Shown here: positions 1 to 12,262 of the stretch, piece after piece
Layout of the letters: the number at the start of each line of letters is the position of its first letter
Numbering within the stretch: the stretch's first letter is position 1
Origin: Buxus sempervirens
Lineage: Eukaryota > Streptophyta > Magnoliopsida > Buxales > Buxaceae
Assembly (NCBI GenBank): GCA_947561395.2
Contig: OX387188.1
Location: 13,541,229-13,605,228 of the forward strand
Reading direction: 5' to 3'
DNA length: 64,000 bases
Notes under the pieces: generated by a model
What the model was told of the DNA's origin: nothing
The model's input: the letters and a program-made list of their open reading frames with translations, nothing else
Databases searched by the model: none
Translations under genes and position numbers: made by a program

Positions 1-1693
1 ATTTGTGAACAGTATAAAGTATATCAAGATCATGATTCAGAAATCAATAATAGAATCCAATATAAAATCCGGGATGTACTAAACAGTCACATCCAACCAT
101 AGCATCCAATACATGCATCCAGCATGTGAACAATATCAGAAGTAAGCATTTGTGATCTCAGTATCATTGTAGGACTCACAAAGAAAGATACACATTTGAT
201 ATGACTCTCAACCATATGCTATACCACCGTGCGGCTTATGGGCGACACTACTAATGATACTCAAACCCGTGAAGATCACCTTAGATAACAGCCGTAGTCA
301 TCGACTTATTGCACACGAACTCAACCGAGTTGGCAAGTACCACCAGCATGCAGCACCGAAATCAATACATGGAGATGGTCGCTTATCCACATGTACAGGG
401 AATCACCAACGGAGCACCGGGGTGTCCCTCCAAACATAAGATCCTCCAGAGCAAACCAACTTGCAAAGGAAGCGCGTTCACAATATGGAGTAACCCAACC
501 CAAATGAAATATCCCTTAGCTATCTAGCCAAAACTATGGATCCATAACCAGCTATGCCCACTAGACACCAACAATCCCTAAGGACTAATATTTCTGTATG
601 TAATAGTGCCTAGCGGCATATAATGGTTATATATATAATTTCCTTCCTTATTGGGTTAACTGGTTTCAAAATCTGATCTGAAAATCCTGTATATCATATT
701 CTAGTTAACAGTATAAATTTACATGTTACTTAATTAATTAACTCAAGTTTACAAATTCAGTTATTCCAAAACTTGGATTTCTTGCTATTTACAAAGCTTT
801 GCCACTAATTACCATAAATACCTTCCTATTTTTATTCTTTTGTAAAACAGGGAATTGATAATTTATTTTGGTCTTAAAACATCTTATTTAAAGGTTAAAA
901 TTGATTAAAAATAGTTTAGAATTGAATCAGGGGTTAAAAATAAGAAAATCTGCATTTTCTGCACAGAGCGCTCAGGATCGCCTAGGATCGCTCAAGCGGT
1001 CTAGGGTAGGGGGTAGTTCAAAATCGATCGCCGACGATAAGTCAGTAGGTGGTCTCGGGCGGTCTACATATTTCAACGAGCGCCTGGGAGCGCCGAGGAT
1101 CGCTGAGCACAGTAAGCTCGGCGGTCTCCCAAAAATGAACATACAATGTTTCAAAATCCAAATTTTCACGTCCAAGATGATTCTAACATACATATAAGGT
1201 TGTTATCAAACTAAATACATGATTATACAACACAAAAACATGCAATGGAGATTAAACCAATCGTGAATACAAAACGAGCGTTAAAAACAGTGCTGCCTAC
1301 CTCTGTTCATGCGTTCTCCTCTTCCTTCTCTCAACAGCAGTGCTCACAGATGCAAGGCACTCTCTAGACAATGAAGAATACAAGACAAACGTCCTCCATT
1401 CTTCCTCCTTCTTCTTCTCTTCTTCTTCTTCAATCGTTATCGGTCTCTCTCTTTTGATCTCACGCATCTCACGCACAACAACTAAATATACATCACCCAA
1501 TCGGAATACATCCAAATTAAAATATCAATCATACCTCTATATCTCGCAATCAGACGGTCGGATTTGCGCCCAACTCTGGATCTCCACTAATTACGATATC
1601 ACCTACATTAATAAAATATTTCCATCAATAATAATCCTCAAGAATATTAATTATTATTTTATTTTAATATTTAGAGAAATTCGGGGTCTTACA
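1..1693 (-). mobile_element. T1: T-class LTR, 5' part (rest lies before the window)
   Basis: Minus-strand long LTR whose 5' end is at 1693 (on the minus strand it begins TGTAAGACCCCGAATTTC). A splice-donor-like site GAG|GTAGGCAGCAC reads on the minus strand with the intron starting at 1300. A GC-rich block of short self-complementary words (gcggtct, ctcgggcg) lies at about 962-1115, just inside that intron, as in other copies. The part at 130-480 is similar to 27300-27630 of T9. The 3' half, including the acceptor, is outside the window. The bases after the end (atata, 1694-1698) would be its target-site copy. It appears to sit inside R1. No coding domain is seen. Confidence 0.7.
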
Positions 1694-1995
1694 ATATATG
1701 TTGAACACAAAGCTGTGGGAAAGCTCACCTTGCTATTACTTTCCTGCTTTGAGGTGTGGAGGTTCTCCTGTTGACGTGGACAGCACTTCGGCTCCTCCTG
1801 GGATTCTCAAAAGTGACCTTCTTCTTGTTCTTGGGTTGAATGAAGAGAAGGAAGGAGAAAATGAGAGATTTGGAGGGCAAAATAGGTATTTTTAGGAACT
1901 TGGGTGAGAGAGGGGGTTTCAGCAAGGTAATGAACGTGGAGGACCAGTGGGGAAGACAAGGGGGACCAACCTTGAACAATGGGGGCTGGGGCCCC

Positions 1996-2242
1996 CTTTT
2001 ATAGACAATTTTTCCATGACCGCATTTTAAGTGCGATCATGCCTCGACCGCATTTGAAATGTGGTCATGCCTTGACTGCATTTGAAATGTGGTCATGCCT
2101 TGACTGCATTTGAAATGCGGTCGAGCCGCCCATGTGTGCAAATTCGAGCAAATCCGCCAGCTATCGCCAACTGTCCGTCGAAATGATTATGGAATCCGCA
2201 TTTGAAGTGCGGTCTAGGCCAAACCGCATTTCAAATGCGATC
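1996..2242 (-). promoter_or_regulatory. LTR promoter: TATA box with palindrome array
   Basis: Minus-strand TATAAAAG at 1996-2003. Directly upstream of it (higher coordinates) are palindromes of the type GACCGCATTTGAAATGCGGTC at 2018-2038, 2046-2066, 2074-2094, 2102-2122, 2196-2212 and 2223-2242. The first four are spaced exactly 28 bp. Related LTRs R2, R3 and R4 have palindromes of different sequence at the same place, so this is probably a promoter element. The factor is unknown. Confidence 0.6.
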
Positions 2243-2842
2243 ACGCACACTTTCAGTAATGCCTTTACTAAACTAGTTTTGGTTGATAGCATTGGATCCA
2301 GTGCAATGATGCGTGCCTACAGTGTGCCCACTGCCTACCCACTTAAAATCTGTTTCCAAAAACAAACTACAGTCAAGAAATAAGCTTAATAATCTAATCA
2401 GATTACGTAATAGCATGTGGAATGACTACACAGACAGTGAGAGAGATCTGATTGCATGGTATAAGCGATCCATGAAAGAATTAGCAGATCCTGCCAATAA
2501 TCTCGTCTACAAAAAACGAAGAAGGGATAATGAATATCTAAGATTGTTTGATCCAGCAGATACAGGTTTTTATACCGATGTCAAGCCCGCATATAAAAGT
2601 TACAAAATAAAGCGAGATGGTTACAAATTAGAGTCAAGAGTACTGAAGATATAAACAGAGACCACGAGCTATCACCTTCTCCTCTGCCGGTGTGTCTATT
2701 GTGCATCTAGTTCTGGATTCTCAGAGAACAGATAATGGTCTGCAATGATATGCCATGTCGATCTCTCAGGTTTCCACCGTCAATGTCCTTCCTCGGAATT
2801 GCAATAACAAATACAAGGTATGTGAATAATCAGAAACAGAAG

Positions 2843-3010
2843 AGAGAGAGAGAGAGAGAGAGAGAGTCTTGTATGGGAGGACCAAAAACGGAAGAGAGAG
2901 AGAGAGAGAGTCTTGTATGGGAGGACCAAAAACTGGTGTTTCTTCCTCGGAGCCATTGATGGGCGAGTTTTGTATGGGAGGACCAAAAACGGAAGAGAGA
3001 GAGAGAGTCT
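2843..3010. repeat. Short tandem repeat with GA-rich linkers
   Basis: The phrase GTATGGGAGGACCAAAAAC recurs at 2871, 2915 and 2972, each copy preceded or followed by runs of GA. Spacing is uneven (44 and 57 bp) because the GA runs differ in length. Confidence 0.8.
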
Positions 3011-3088
3011 CCATAACGATTTCAGTATCGCCTAAAAGTCACTGTATCAGGGGCGAGAGAGTGTAGGCGAGGAGAAGGAGAGGGGAAT

Positions 3089-3104
3089 AGAGAGAGAGAG
3101 AGAC

Positions 3105-3183
<79 letters not shown>
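3089..3183. repeat. (GA)n microsatellite
   Basis: About 95 bases of almost pure GA with a few interruptions (GACAG, GAAAG) at its left end. Open frames across it are repeat artefacts. Confidence 0.95.
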
Positions 3184-3186
<3 letters not shown>

Positions 3187-3296
3187 GCTTCACCTTCTTC
3201 GCAATGGCAACAATTAGAAACACTCAATAGCAGCAGCGCCCAACAGCAACAATCAATAACGCCCAGGAGAGAGAGAGGGGTTGCTGGAAACTGTCA

Positions 3297-3426
3297 CTGC
3301 CTGTGTTTGCCGTCGATCTCCCAAAAACCGAATAGGAAGGAGGAAGAGCGAAAAACGAAGAGCTGCCTCTGTTTGCCGTCGATCTCCCAAAAACCGAATA
3401 GGAAGGAGGAAGAGCGAAAAACGAAG
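3297..3426. repeat. Two-copy 66-bp tandem duplication
   Basis: CTGCCTGTGTTTGCCGTCG begins copy one (3297-3360) and an almost identical copy follows at 3363-3426. Both end AAAAACGAAG. The copies differ by about one base, so the duplication is recent. Confidence 0.9.
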
Positions 3427-4340
3427 ACACTATAGATGTTTATCGTGTTTCTAATTTTCAATCGCAAATCCCCGATTCTCCTCCGTTGGGTAGGGAATTA
3501 GGAAATTCTAAACATAACTAAAAAGCTAATTCAATGGAATTGAGATATGATTCCATTTATAATTTTAAAATGTCCAACCAATTAGAGGAATTGGAATTGT
3601 GTACCCACTTCCAATTCTTACCCCAAATTCCACCCCCAATTCCTTGAACCAATCGGGGCCTTATTCAATTTAGTTTTGAAGCAAGATTTGGTCCGATTTC
3701 TTTGATTATTTTAATGCAAAAAATCTAGATATTCTTTATACAATAATTGTTTAATTTCTGATATTTATTTATTCTCCCTTTTGCTGCTGTTTTGCCACAC
3801 GGGCAGTTTTTCTGAAGCTTTGACCAACCATAACTTTCTCGTCCGATGTCCGATTTTAGCAAACTTTGTGGCGTTGGAATCAGCCCAGAATTCCCTATCC
3901 ACTGAGCTAAAGTTTGGTGGCAAATTCAAGCTTTTTAGCAGAAGTGCAAAACTGCTCCCCGAAATGCAATTTTGCTCATATCTTGCTCTCCGGGACTCCG
4001 ATTCCAGCAAACTCAGTTGCGTTGGAATCATATCGAAACCCCCTATCCAATGGGATCATGTTGGACAACTGAATTGGGCTTGAGAAAAAAGTCAATTTCT
4101 GCTCCCCCAAAAGTTTGACCAGCTCATAACTTCCTCATCCGAACCCCAATCTATGCAAGCTCAGTTGCGTTGGAATCATGTCAAAATTCTTTTTTCAATG
4201 AGAAGAAGTTTGATGGTCAATTTTAATTGGATCAAAAAGTCAACTTTTTTACCCCTCCGGGTTTGACTTTTCAATTTGAATTTTTAGTTTCCTGCATTTA
4301 GTTTCCTGCATTTTGGGGGTGCAAAAATTAGGTGTCTACA

Positions 4341-6455
4341 CTCGCTAAGACACAGATAAAACCAAAACAGGTTATCATGGGTCCTCATGACCAAAATATA
4401 GTAAAATGCCCTCATGGCAAAGAAATCAAGACTCATAGACCTCATGGCCAAATATATATATATCAATACTGCCCTCTTAGCAAATCACTCCTTCATGTAG
4501 GTGAATTTATGCTTACCGCCCTCATGGCAAGATATACTCCATCATGAAGAAAATTAATAAGTAAAATCATCTCCTTCACAGAGAAAAACAATTGTTCATT
4601 AAAACTGTCAAATCCAAGAAATAGACTCAATCTACCCAAAACTGTAGGAAAGCATTTTCTTATTGTTCTAGAACTTAAAACATCTTTAAAACATACTTGT
4701 ACAAGTGTAGAAACCAACCAATTACAAACAAATCAAATTTAAGGTTATATTCCTTCTTGGAACCAAAACATGAATTATTTCATTTGAATGTACCCAAAAT
4801 CTTGTATAATTTTGATAAAATTATTTGGCCATTGAAAACAATTTCTATACACTCAAATCTTATTTTTACATGTGTTGGATTTGTCCAAAAACATTTTATA
4901 GTCAAAATCTAGGTATTTTCATCAAAAATCAGAAATTTTGGTTTGGGCGCTCAATAGATCACTCAACCCTTGGTGTCAAGCTGTCTCGCAAATTAACCTG
5001 TTCCCTAGCACTCGTGTAATTTCACAAAAATCTGGAATTTTGTCAATTTTCCGAATTTTCGACTTAATCTTCTATAACTTACTCCCATCATTTAGAATCA
5101 GTTCTAATACATCTTAAAATCATTGTATAGGCATGCTAAATCAATCAAAACACTTGTAACTTGAAATTCATCATTCTTAACACAAAAAATCGATCAAAAT
5201 ACTTCTTTAACATGAATTAAATCAAGAACATAGAACCATAGGCCTTTGATTCTTTTAAAACCATTATAGAATCAACAAGATCATAAACCAACACTCAAGA
5301 CAATCTGATAAAGCCAAAAACATTATTATTTCTCTACTAAACATAGAACCATGTAAGTGTTTGCCAAGGAAGGGTTGCTACTTACCTCTTTTTGCAAAAA
5401 TCCTACTTTTCCTTAATAACCTAATGCAACCACGTTTTGTGAATTTCGCACCACTCTAGAAACCTCCAAACCCCATCTCCACCGTTTAGATTAAAAATCT
5501 GTGTCAAGAACAACTCCACAAAATTTGAACGCAATTCAACAGTCCATCATCTCTGGATCACGTTTTGATGGCAGCTGGTAAGAGGATTCTGCAATAGCTT
5601 CTCTTCCTTAAAGTTTATCATGTTCTCTCCCTCTCTAGACTATATTTTCTCCCCCTTTTTTCTTTATCTTATCCATGTCCAAAACCTTCTTTTCTTCTTC
5701 TTCCAGCCATAGAGATCAATCGAAAACCCTAATTTATTTTATCATTTTCTTTTATACTTATTCCCAAATAAGACTCCTTGTTTTATTAGAAATCTTTCTA
5801 CTAATCCTACTTTCCTATATTACCTCAACTCTCCTTCTAATTTCTCTCTCCTAAATCCCCTATAATTTAAACTTCTATTTTAATCAATTTTCGTGCTAAT
5901 TTAAATCTTTATTTTTAAATATTACCAAATCACCCAAAAGTCCTTCTTACTTCCAAATTTAAAGCCCCTAATTAATTATAATTTCAAATATGTCCTTTTC
6001 TCACATATTAGGCCATAAATCATGTTATTTAAATCCAAATTAAACCCAAGTCATGTCTAATTAAAATTTTAAGTCGAATAATTATTTTATTACTCAATTT
6101 ATTAATTCACTCATTAGGAAATTACCAAAACACCCCTTTCTTTATTTAAAACCTATTTAATCATGGGATTTCTTTTAAATTCAAATTTAATCTTCTTATT
6201 GTTTATATCTTTAATATGAAGTTGAATTATTATCTTACTTCCCTAAGTACCCAAATTAACATTATTCTTCCAATTAATTAAAGTTACTATTTTAATTCCA
6301 ATTATTCAAAATCAATATTATTTATTTATTTAATTATCAATATAATTTTGGGCTATAATATTATTCCTCCAATATTTAGGATAAATCTTTATTTTAGAAT
6401 ATTTTCAAATTTATTTAATCATATATTATTATATTCAGAAGTTTAGGATATTACA
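4341..6455 (-). mobile_element. T2: T-class LTR, 5' part, cut by R1
   Basis: Minus-strand LTR with its 5' end at 6455 (TGTAATATCCTAAAC, a decayed form of the family end). Splice donor AAGAG|GTAAGTAGCAACCC, intron beginning at 5395. GC-rich patch near 4945-5010, inside the intron. The 3' part, with acceptor and 3' end, is missing because R1 adjoins at 4340/4341. Bases taggt after the 5' end (6456-6460) would be its target copy, which suggests it landed in T3. Confidence 0.65.
4367..4530. repeat. CCTCATGGC-type minisatellite in the T2 intron
   Basis: Four to five degenerate copies of a unit reading like GCCCTCATGGCAAA (about 4380, 4410, 4438, 4470, 4520). Like the repeats in T6, T7 and T11-T13, it lies in the 3' half of the intron. 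Confidence 0.6.
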
Positions 6456-7320
6456 TAGGTGGAATGTGTGGGCTTGGCCTAATTATAATTGGAATTAATG
6501 AATGAAACCTCATCTAATACATCATTATATACCTAAATTAACCTCTGGGAGGAATCAATAACAGTGTTAACAAGTTTTGAAGCTTTAGGTTATTAATGAG
6601 GAAATTTGGACATTAATGAATAAACTAATAAATAAGGTCTTGACCAAGGTATAAGATTTCAGTAAAACTTATAAAAATGAGTTTCTAACTTGTCTAAAAC
6701 TTAAAGAAGGATGACTTAAGGATGCCTATAGTGATAAATCACATTTTGAGTATTTGACTAAGGAATTGGACATGTCTTCCCATACTTATCTTGTTTTAAA
6801 GAACTGGAACTCTGTTTAAAACCTGATTTTGGTTATTTTATATATTTTTGAAATTTCAACCGAGATTTTGGTAGTGATTGTGGTTACATAATTCAACACG
6901 TAAGTGTCTCCTCATATGGGGGTTTGATCTTGACATGTATATTCTCCACGTATGTGGGTATTATTCTATCACGTATGTGATTTCACGTATGCAGTTATTT
7001 CATAGCGTATGCCTCTTGTTCTCGTGTATGCGGCTATCTCATAGTGTATGCTTTTTATTTAGTATTGATTGACTTTATGAATAAATTATTAAATGTTTTT
7101 TATTGTGAATTGTGTTTAGCAGGCTTAGCTCTTAAAGGATCCATAGAGTAGCTAGTAAATGGAATTGTTTTCTAAAGTTTTTATTTTATGTCATAGGCAT
7201 TCCATCATGAATAAGATGGTACTGCTCCAGTATCGGTCAGTTGCTATGTTATCCACTCCGGTATTGATTAGACCGTACGTGCTAACTCACTACGATATCG
7301 GTTGAGTACTTTCGTATTGC
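6456..7320 (+). mobile_element. T3: T-class LTR fragment
   Basis: Plus-strand fragment without recognisable ends. The part at 7120-7310 resembles 47940-48035 and 50420-50540 of T15 (gcttag, ggatccatagattagct, a run about taggt-ggaccgtac-tgctaactca). 6900-7060 carries CACGTATGTG-like words in tandem, the inverse of the array at 8700-8800 in T5. T2 adjoins on the left and T4 on the right, so only intron sequence of the original LTR seems to remain. Confidence 0.45.
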
Positions 7321-8621
7321 AAAACCAAAAATGCTTAGAAACATCTTCCAAAATAGCAATCCATCTCTAATACAAGCACACACAAATCTGAATACATGAA
7401 ACCTTGTTCAGCATACCAAACTAAAACCCAAATCTGAAATGTAAACAATGTAGGTCAAAATCCTTGTTAAATCATTAGCAAAACAAGCAACCAATGTTAT
7501 ACAACCAAAAACCTACAAAATCTAGAAGTTAAAATCAAGATGCAAGTGAATTCTTAGCTCAAATAAACCTAGAAGAGATAAATACAAAATTTAGTAAGCT
7601 CATTTTGGTTTGAAGAGCTGTTACTTACAAGTTAGTGGAGAAGCTCAATCCTCAAGATGAAATCCCCTTTCAATCTCCTTTCTTCTTCTTCTTCTAGCCT
7701 TAAGCAAACCTCACTGCTTCTCCTTGCTCTGCACGCCCAATAAAGAGTGTTTCCAAATTAACAAATTCATCTAAGGCATGGTTTTATATGCTCTTCTTTT
7801 GTTTTTCAAACTTTCCCTACAACAAAGCCTCTATTCCAACTAAACAATTGGGGTGTACCTAAGGCTTATTTAGGGGGTACCTTAGTGTTTTCTTGGGGAT
7901 GTACCTTAGTTATTCAAGGGCTGTACCTTAGGTTTACTTTGGGTTGTACCTTAATTATTCAAGGGGTGTAGCTTCGGTAATACAAGGGGGTACCTTAGGT
8001 AATACAAAGGGGGTACCTTAGACATACAAGGGCGGTACCTTAGGTATATAATTGGTGCACCTTAGGTATACTTGGGGTACCTTGGTTATGCTTGTGGGTA
8101 CCTTAGTTATTCTTGGGAGGTACCTTAGGTTTACATGGGATACCTTAGGTATATTTAGACCAAATTGGTGTTAATGAGAGTTTAAAAAGATCTATGGGTG
8201 TTGTAATTCGAATCTGGGTATAAAGTAGTAAATCTGGAAAATTTTTACTGAACGCGCGAACATTAAGGTTTGGACGTTCGGGCGTTGAACTTTTATCAAG
8301 TAGGTTCTACAGAATTATATCAATGCATGCACGTGATCTACGCGCGTCAGGGATTCTGTTCGAGCGTTTGCTCAACGCACTATAAATGCACAATTCAAGG
8401 TTCGCACATTAAGGCTTAATTTTTCACTTAACTCCAAATTTCTTTTTAGAATTTGATTCCTATTTCACTAAAACCTTCACAGACTTCACTTTGCTCCCTT
8501 AATTCTCAGGCATGATCCACTTCCAGCTCACCTTCATAGCACAAGTGCTTAATTAGTCAAATAAGCCCAATTAAATCAATAAACTTAATAATTAAGATAT
8601 AACTGAGTTCGGGGTTTTACA
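7321..8621 (-). mobile_element. T4: T-class LTR, 5' part
   Basis: Minus-strand 5' end at 8621 (TGTAAAACCCCGAAC), followed by gaaac (8622-8626) as the likely target copy. A donor-like GTAAGTAACAGC begins at 7628. A GC-rich stretch with ACGCGCGAAC-like words (8240-8400) and a GTACCTTAGGTA minisatellite lie between the 5' end and the donor. The same repeat is expanded in T16, so T4 and T16 belong to one subfamily. The 3' part is missing. Confidence 0.6.
7850..8160. repeat. GTACCTTAGGTATA minisatellite (short version)
   Basis: About a dozen degenerate units of 20-25 bp built on GGGGTACCTTAGGTAT. The far longer array at 53466-54905 uses the same unit. Confidence 0.85.
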
Positions 8622-10498
8622 GAAACACTTAATGGAAACTCTTCCTTTTCGTTAGGAGTTTAATTGTATTATGACACATACATATATATTGAAGATTACA
8701 ACATGGAGACACCTACGTGTCAAAAACACACCCACATACGTGGAATAAACAGAATAGGCATACGCCAAGTCACATATGTGATCATAAACCCACATATGTG
8801 GAGCCAAATACATGTCCAAATTCATGGTTTCAATAGGCAAATATGATCCGAGTGTGTATTAAATCATTTGATGCTCAAAACATGTTCAGATAATCCAAAT
8901 ATAAGTGTAGGAACTCTTAAAATCAAGTTTCATTTAAAAGAGAAGAGTTTGAAATGATAAACTCGGATAAAAGCTATTTCAGTAGAACGTACCCAAATTC
9001 TTTGTAAAAATTCATTTTAATTATCGGCCAGTGCAAACAACCTTTAAACACTCTAATCCTATTGGTACATGGGTTGGAAATAAATAAAAACATTGTTATA
9101 GTGAAAAACTAGGCAAGTTGGAAAATACTAGAAATTCTGTCATGGGCACTCGAGTAGTGTCAGGCACTCATGTGGGCGACTGTTAAAAACTCGTTTTAAA
9201 GAGATGGTTGCTCAAGTTAACCCTCGAGCGACAGATCGGGCGTTCAATTTATGAAATCTGTTAACATTCGGGTTCTAGAATTTAAAAAAAACACAGGCAA
9301 GGCGCCTTCGATGGCGCTCGAGCGCTGTCAAGCGCCCTAGGATTATCACTCGGCGCCTGCTTGGGAGCTCGAGCGGTAAACCAGGCGTCCGTTTAAACTT
9401 GAAACTTCTAAGTTTTCCGAAAAGTTGCGAAATTCATTGTAAAATCAAATCTCTTCAAACCATTTCGAAAACGTTTAAAATCATCCTTTAGACATGTTAG
9501 GTTAATTTAGAACAGATAAAACTTCCTTTACAATTCAAACTAGTCAAGATCAAACATGGATAACATGCATAAACAGAATCTAGAAAGAACTATAACCTAA
9601 CATTATACACCTCGAAAATCACTTCTAATCTTAGGATTTCATCTTCAAATCACTCTAAAACATTTCAGATGATCACATACACTGAAGCTACATGTTTACA
9701 CACCAGATCATTCACAAACAACCGGAAAATACACAATTCATATTCTACGACAAACCGACTAAAATCTGTTTTATGCAAGTTGAAGGGACTACTTACCTCT
9801 GTTCTGAGATCAAATCCTTCTCCTAACAATCCAGAGATCACTTTCTAATGAATCCCACGAACACAGCAATTCCTTTTAATCAGATGAATATACTTTTCAG
9901 AACTTAGTAAACTCGAAACCAAACTAGTTGGAGATGAAACCATAAGTTGATTAGTTTCTTACCTTAAATCTGAATTGGATCACTCTCTCCTTCTCTCTGA
10001 TCTGATGAAGAACAAAACACCAAGGTTTCAGGCTTTGGGAGGTCACGAATAGGGTGAGAAGTGGTGTGCGGCTGTTCCTTTGAACGTGAATAGCAACAGT
10101 CACAGCATAGCTTTATTTAATTTTTTTTATTTACACGTTTGCCGAAGTTAGCATACTAACCCTAATAACCTTCTTTTTCTTTAATGTCTTACCCTTCAAA
10201 CCAATATACTAACTCTCAATAAAAATTTGGTTTTGGTCGACCTCACCCTTCTCTAGTAGGATTTGACCACTTAAAATCTTTTCTCTTCCTTTTTTTTTTC
10301 CTTTCAATATTCAATTAGATCAACAACAATAATAATACTAATATTTAAATTCTAACTTAACATTAAATTATAAACTCACCTTAAATTAACTCTCCAAGTT
10401 CTCCGGGTTAACCCTGGTTCCCATTCTCTGCATAAATTAACAACACCTCAATTTATTTTATTTTATTATTTAATTTCCTAAAATTCTGGGGTTTTACA
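8622..10498 (-). mobile_element. T5: T-class LTR, 5' part
   Basis: Minus-strand 5' end at 10498 (TGTAAAACCCCAGAATTT); aggtc follows as a possible target copy. Splice donor GAG|GTAAGTAGTCCC, intron start 9796. A GC-rich block with GGCGCTCGAGCGC-like palindromes lies at 9130-9390, 400-670 bases into the intron. 8700-8800 carries CACATACGTGG-like repeats, inverse to those in T3. The acceptor and 3' end are absent, cut at T4. Sequence at 8870-9090 is similar to 24050-24260 in T8. Confidence 0.65.
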
Positions 10499-12257
10499 AG
10501 GTCAAAATAGGAAAAAAAATAAGCAGAAGAAGACAAAAAAAAGGGACGAAGTGTTTCTTTTATAATAGGTAATAGATATTATTTTTTTTTAAAATTAAAC
10601 TCCCCTTTTTGTTTGGAGTCAAAAGGATAACGAAGGTCGAGCACATATCTTTTTTTTTTAACTTCTTTTTTTTGGACGTGGCATGTTGCATGCCACGTCG
10701 CTAGACCCTTTGCATGTTGCGCGACCCTCATGGGGTCGTGCATCCCGTTTATTATCTTTTATTATTATTTTTTGGACGTGGTAAACAATTCCACGTCATC
10801 AAAGTTTTATGCAAACATTCTCTAAATATAAAATTTATATTTAAATATTGATAAGTAATTCTTTATCTTTTGAAGAATTACATAATTCTCTCACAGTGGT
10901 TGAAATATGAAAAACTTTACCCTCTCCATATCTATAAATAGGGTAGTCTTCTCTCCTCTACACAGAGATCTAAATAGATCCGAAGAAAAGACGTGACGAT
11001 TTGCCGCTTTGAAGACTTGAAGCTCAGAAGAACCGAAACTCTGGAGACTTGATGGCTAATCATACAAGGACACAAGTCAAGAGATCAAAGGAAAGACTTC
11101 TCACCAAATCATTTATAGATCTACATGTAAAATCCATTAGATCTACCACTTTCTTCATCTTCCATCAAGGAAGACTAATGCCTAATTTGAGATCAAAATA
11201 TTCTAACCCTCAAATCAAAAACATTAGAAAAAAGAATCAGTGGAATTATAGGGATCTGTACTCCATTTATTTTATCGATAAAATAGAATTTTATTTGCAT
11301 CTACACATCTAACACATTTATTTTCAAATGCAAAACTTTTAAATACCGACATGAATAGAATTTGCAAACTTTGAATGCTATTTCTTTGAAAGTTTCAATT
11401 AATGTGCTCAAGTAATTAATTCATCTTCTAAGCTATTTATGTGAATTAAGCTTGCTTTTAGTACAGCTATAGCAAGATGTTTGTTATTCACCACACAGCC
11501 TTGTGGCCTCAAATGTGTTACTTAAAAATATCATTTTGTAACGCTATCTGTTAATTTACAACGCAAAAGACAATTTACATCTTCATGGGTTCTTTATGAT
11601 GGCTCAATGGCTCCTGGGTATTCTTGTGCCTTTGTCGTCTGTAATTGTATTTTGTCGTAAATATAAGTTTAGATTCCCTTCCCTTGGATTTATTATCAGT
11701 TCTGCATTGGTTCTAATAAAAGAACAGTAAAGCACACACTATGCACGTGATGAAGTTAGAAAACCAAAATGTTAATTTTCTTTTAATTACCTTGAAATTG
11801 ATTATATTTTAAAAAATAATTTTGAAACCAAGTATATTAAGTATAAACAAAAAGAAAATTTATTATATAGAGATTAAGATAGCCAAAGCAATGATTGTTA
11901 TCCATTTATGAAAAAGTAAAATAGATGGCCAATATCTATTTAATAATTATCTATTCACCTAATTCCAATACGTAGAAATTTTATTTGATATAAGAAACTA
12001 ATAGGATTTAAAATGGATAGTTATAACTAATTAAGAGAACATGGTTCTTTGGGATAAAGACGTCATTAACAAACTTTCTTATTTACAATATAAAAGACAA
12101 TTTAGAAAAAGCCGAGGGGCACTTTGGGATTGCCAATTCATGAAGTTATTGATGGAAGGATAGTGGGTCACTCGTCTCCGATCTCAATCACAAAGGATTT
12201 GTATCATGTGGGTTGATATAATATGTTACAAAATACTAGCTTTTAAGTACGCTAAGA
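10499..12257. other. Unassigned AT-rich stretch with a TATA-like site
   Basis: No element or gene recognised. Visible: three hairpins at 10675-10797; TATAAATA at 10933-10940 followed by pyrimidine-rich sequence; and an 86-codon open frame on the + strand from the ATG at 11052 to 11312. The frame is lysine- and arginine-rich and low in complexity, and I do not recognise it. TATA, leader and small frame together could be an LTR or promoter remnant. The phrase ATTTACAACGCAAAAGAC (about 11556) recurs loosely near 12083. The rest shows nothing I can name. Confidence 0.3.
10675..10797. repeat. Cluster of hairpins with ACGTGG arms
   Basis: GACGTGGCATG (10675-10685) and CATGCCACGTC (10689-10699) are perfect inverse copies around a 3-base loop. 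Near 10720-10740 CGACCC and GGGTCG flank TCATG. A third hairpin pairs GACGTGG (10775-10781) with CCACGTC (10791-10797). The first and third are each preceded by a T-rich run ending TTTTTTGG. The arms contain the plant G-box core ACGT. Confidence 0.75.
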
Positions 12258-12262
12258 GAAAT

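Larger units (their letters stand above)
2400..3430. other. Unclassified insert with possible captured exons
   Basis: This stretch interrupts R1 and resembles none of the LTRs here. An open frame on the + strand runs to a stop at 2654; its last about 80 codons (from 2400) encode a charged peptide containing WNDYTDSERDLIAWYKRSM that I do not recognise. A second short open stretch from an ATG at 2735 ends at AAG|GTATGT (about 2818), a good splice-donor match. Purine-rich repeats follow. This could be a captured host gene fragment (Pack-type) or a decayed gene. No protein family can be named and there is no upstream start consistent with a full gene. Confidence 0.3.
1694..4340 (-). mobile_element. 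R1: interrupted R-class (Tat/Ogre-like) LTR
   Basis: Two blocks, about 1694-2400 and 3650-4340, match in reverse orientation the 5' third of R2 and R3. The minus-strand 5' end is at 4340 (TGTAGACACCTAATTTTTGC). 3760-4330 is clearly similar to the reverse complement of 32700-33110, including the repeated phrase about cgttggaatc. A minus-strand TATAAAAG lies at 1996-2003, next to the palindrome group at 2018-2242. The middle (about 2400-3650) has no counterpart in R2 or R3 and is probably a separate insertion. T1 is inserted at 1693/1694, so the 3' end of R1 is outside the window. Tat/Ogre assignment rests on LTR style only; no protein domain is present. Confidence 0.6.

Noticed and set aside
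3039..3227. Serine/leucine-rich protein across the GA run
   Set aside because: Translation of a microsatellite.
3480..3655. MITE with ends about GAATTAGGAAATTC and AATTCCTTGAACCAATCGG
   Set aside because: The two sides do not form a convincing inverted repeat and no target duplication was found.
10933..11312. Start of an endogenous plant pararetrovirus
   Set aside because: TATA plus leader plus small frame is suggestive, but there is no tRNA site, coat or RT motif, so no viral assignment is justified.
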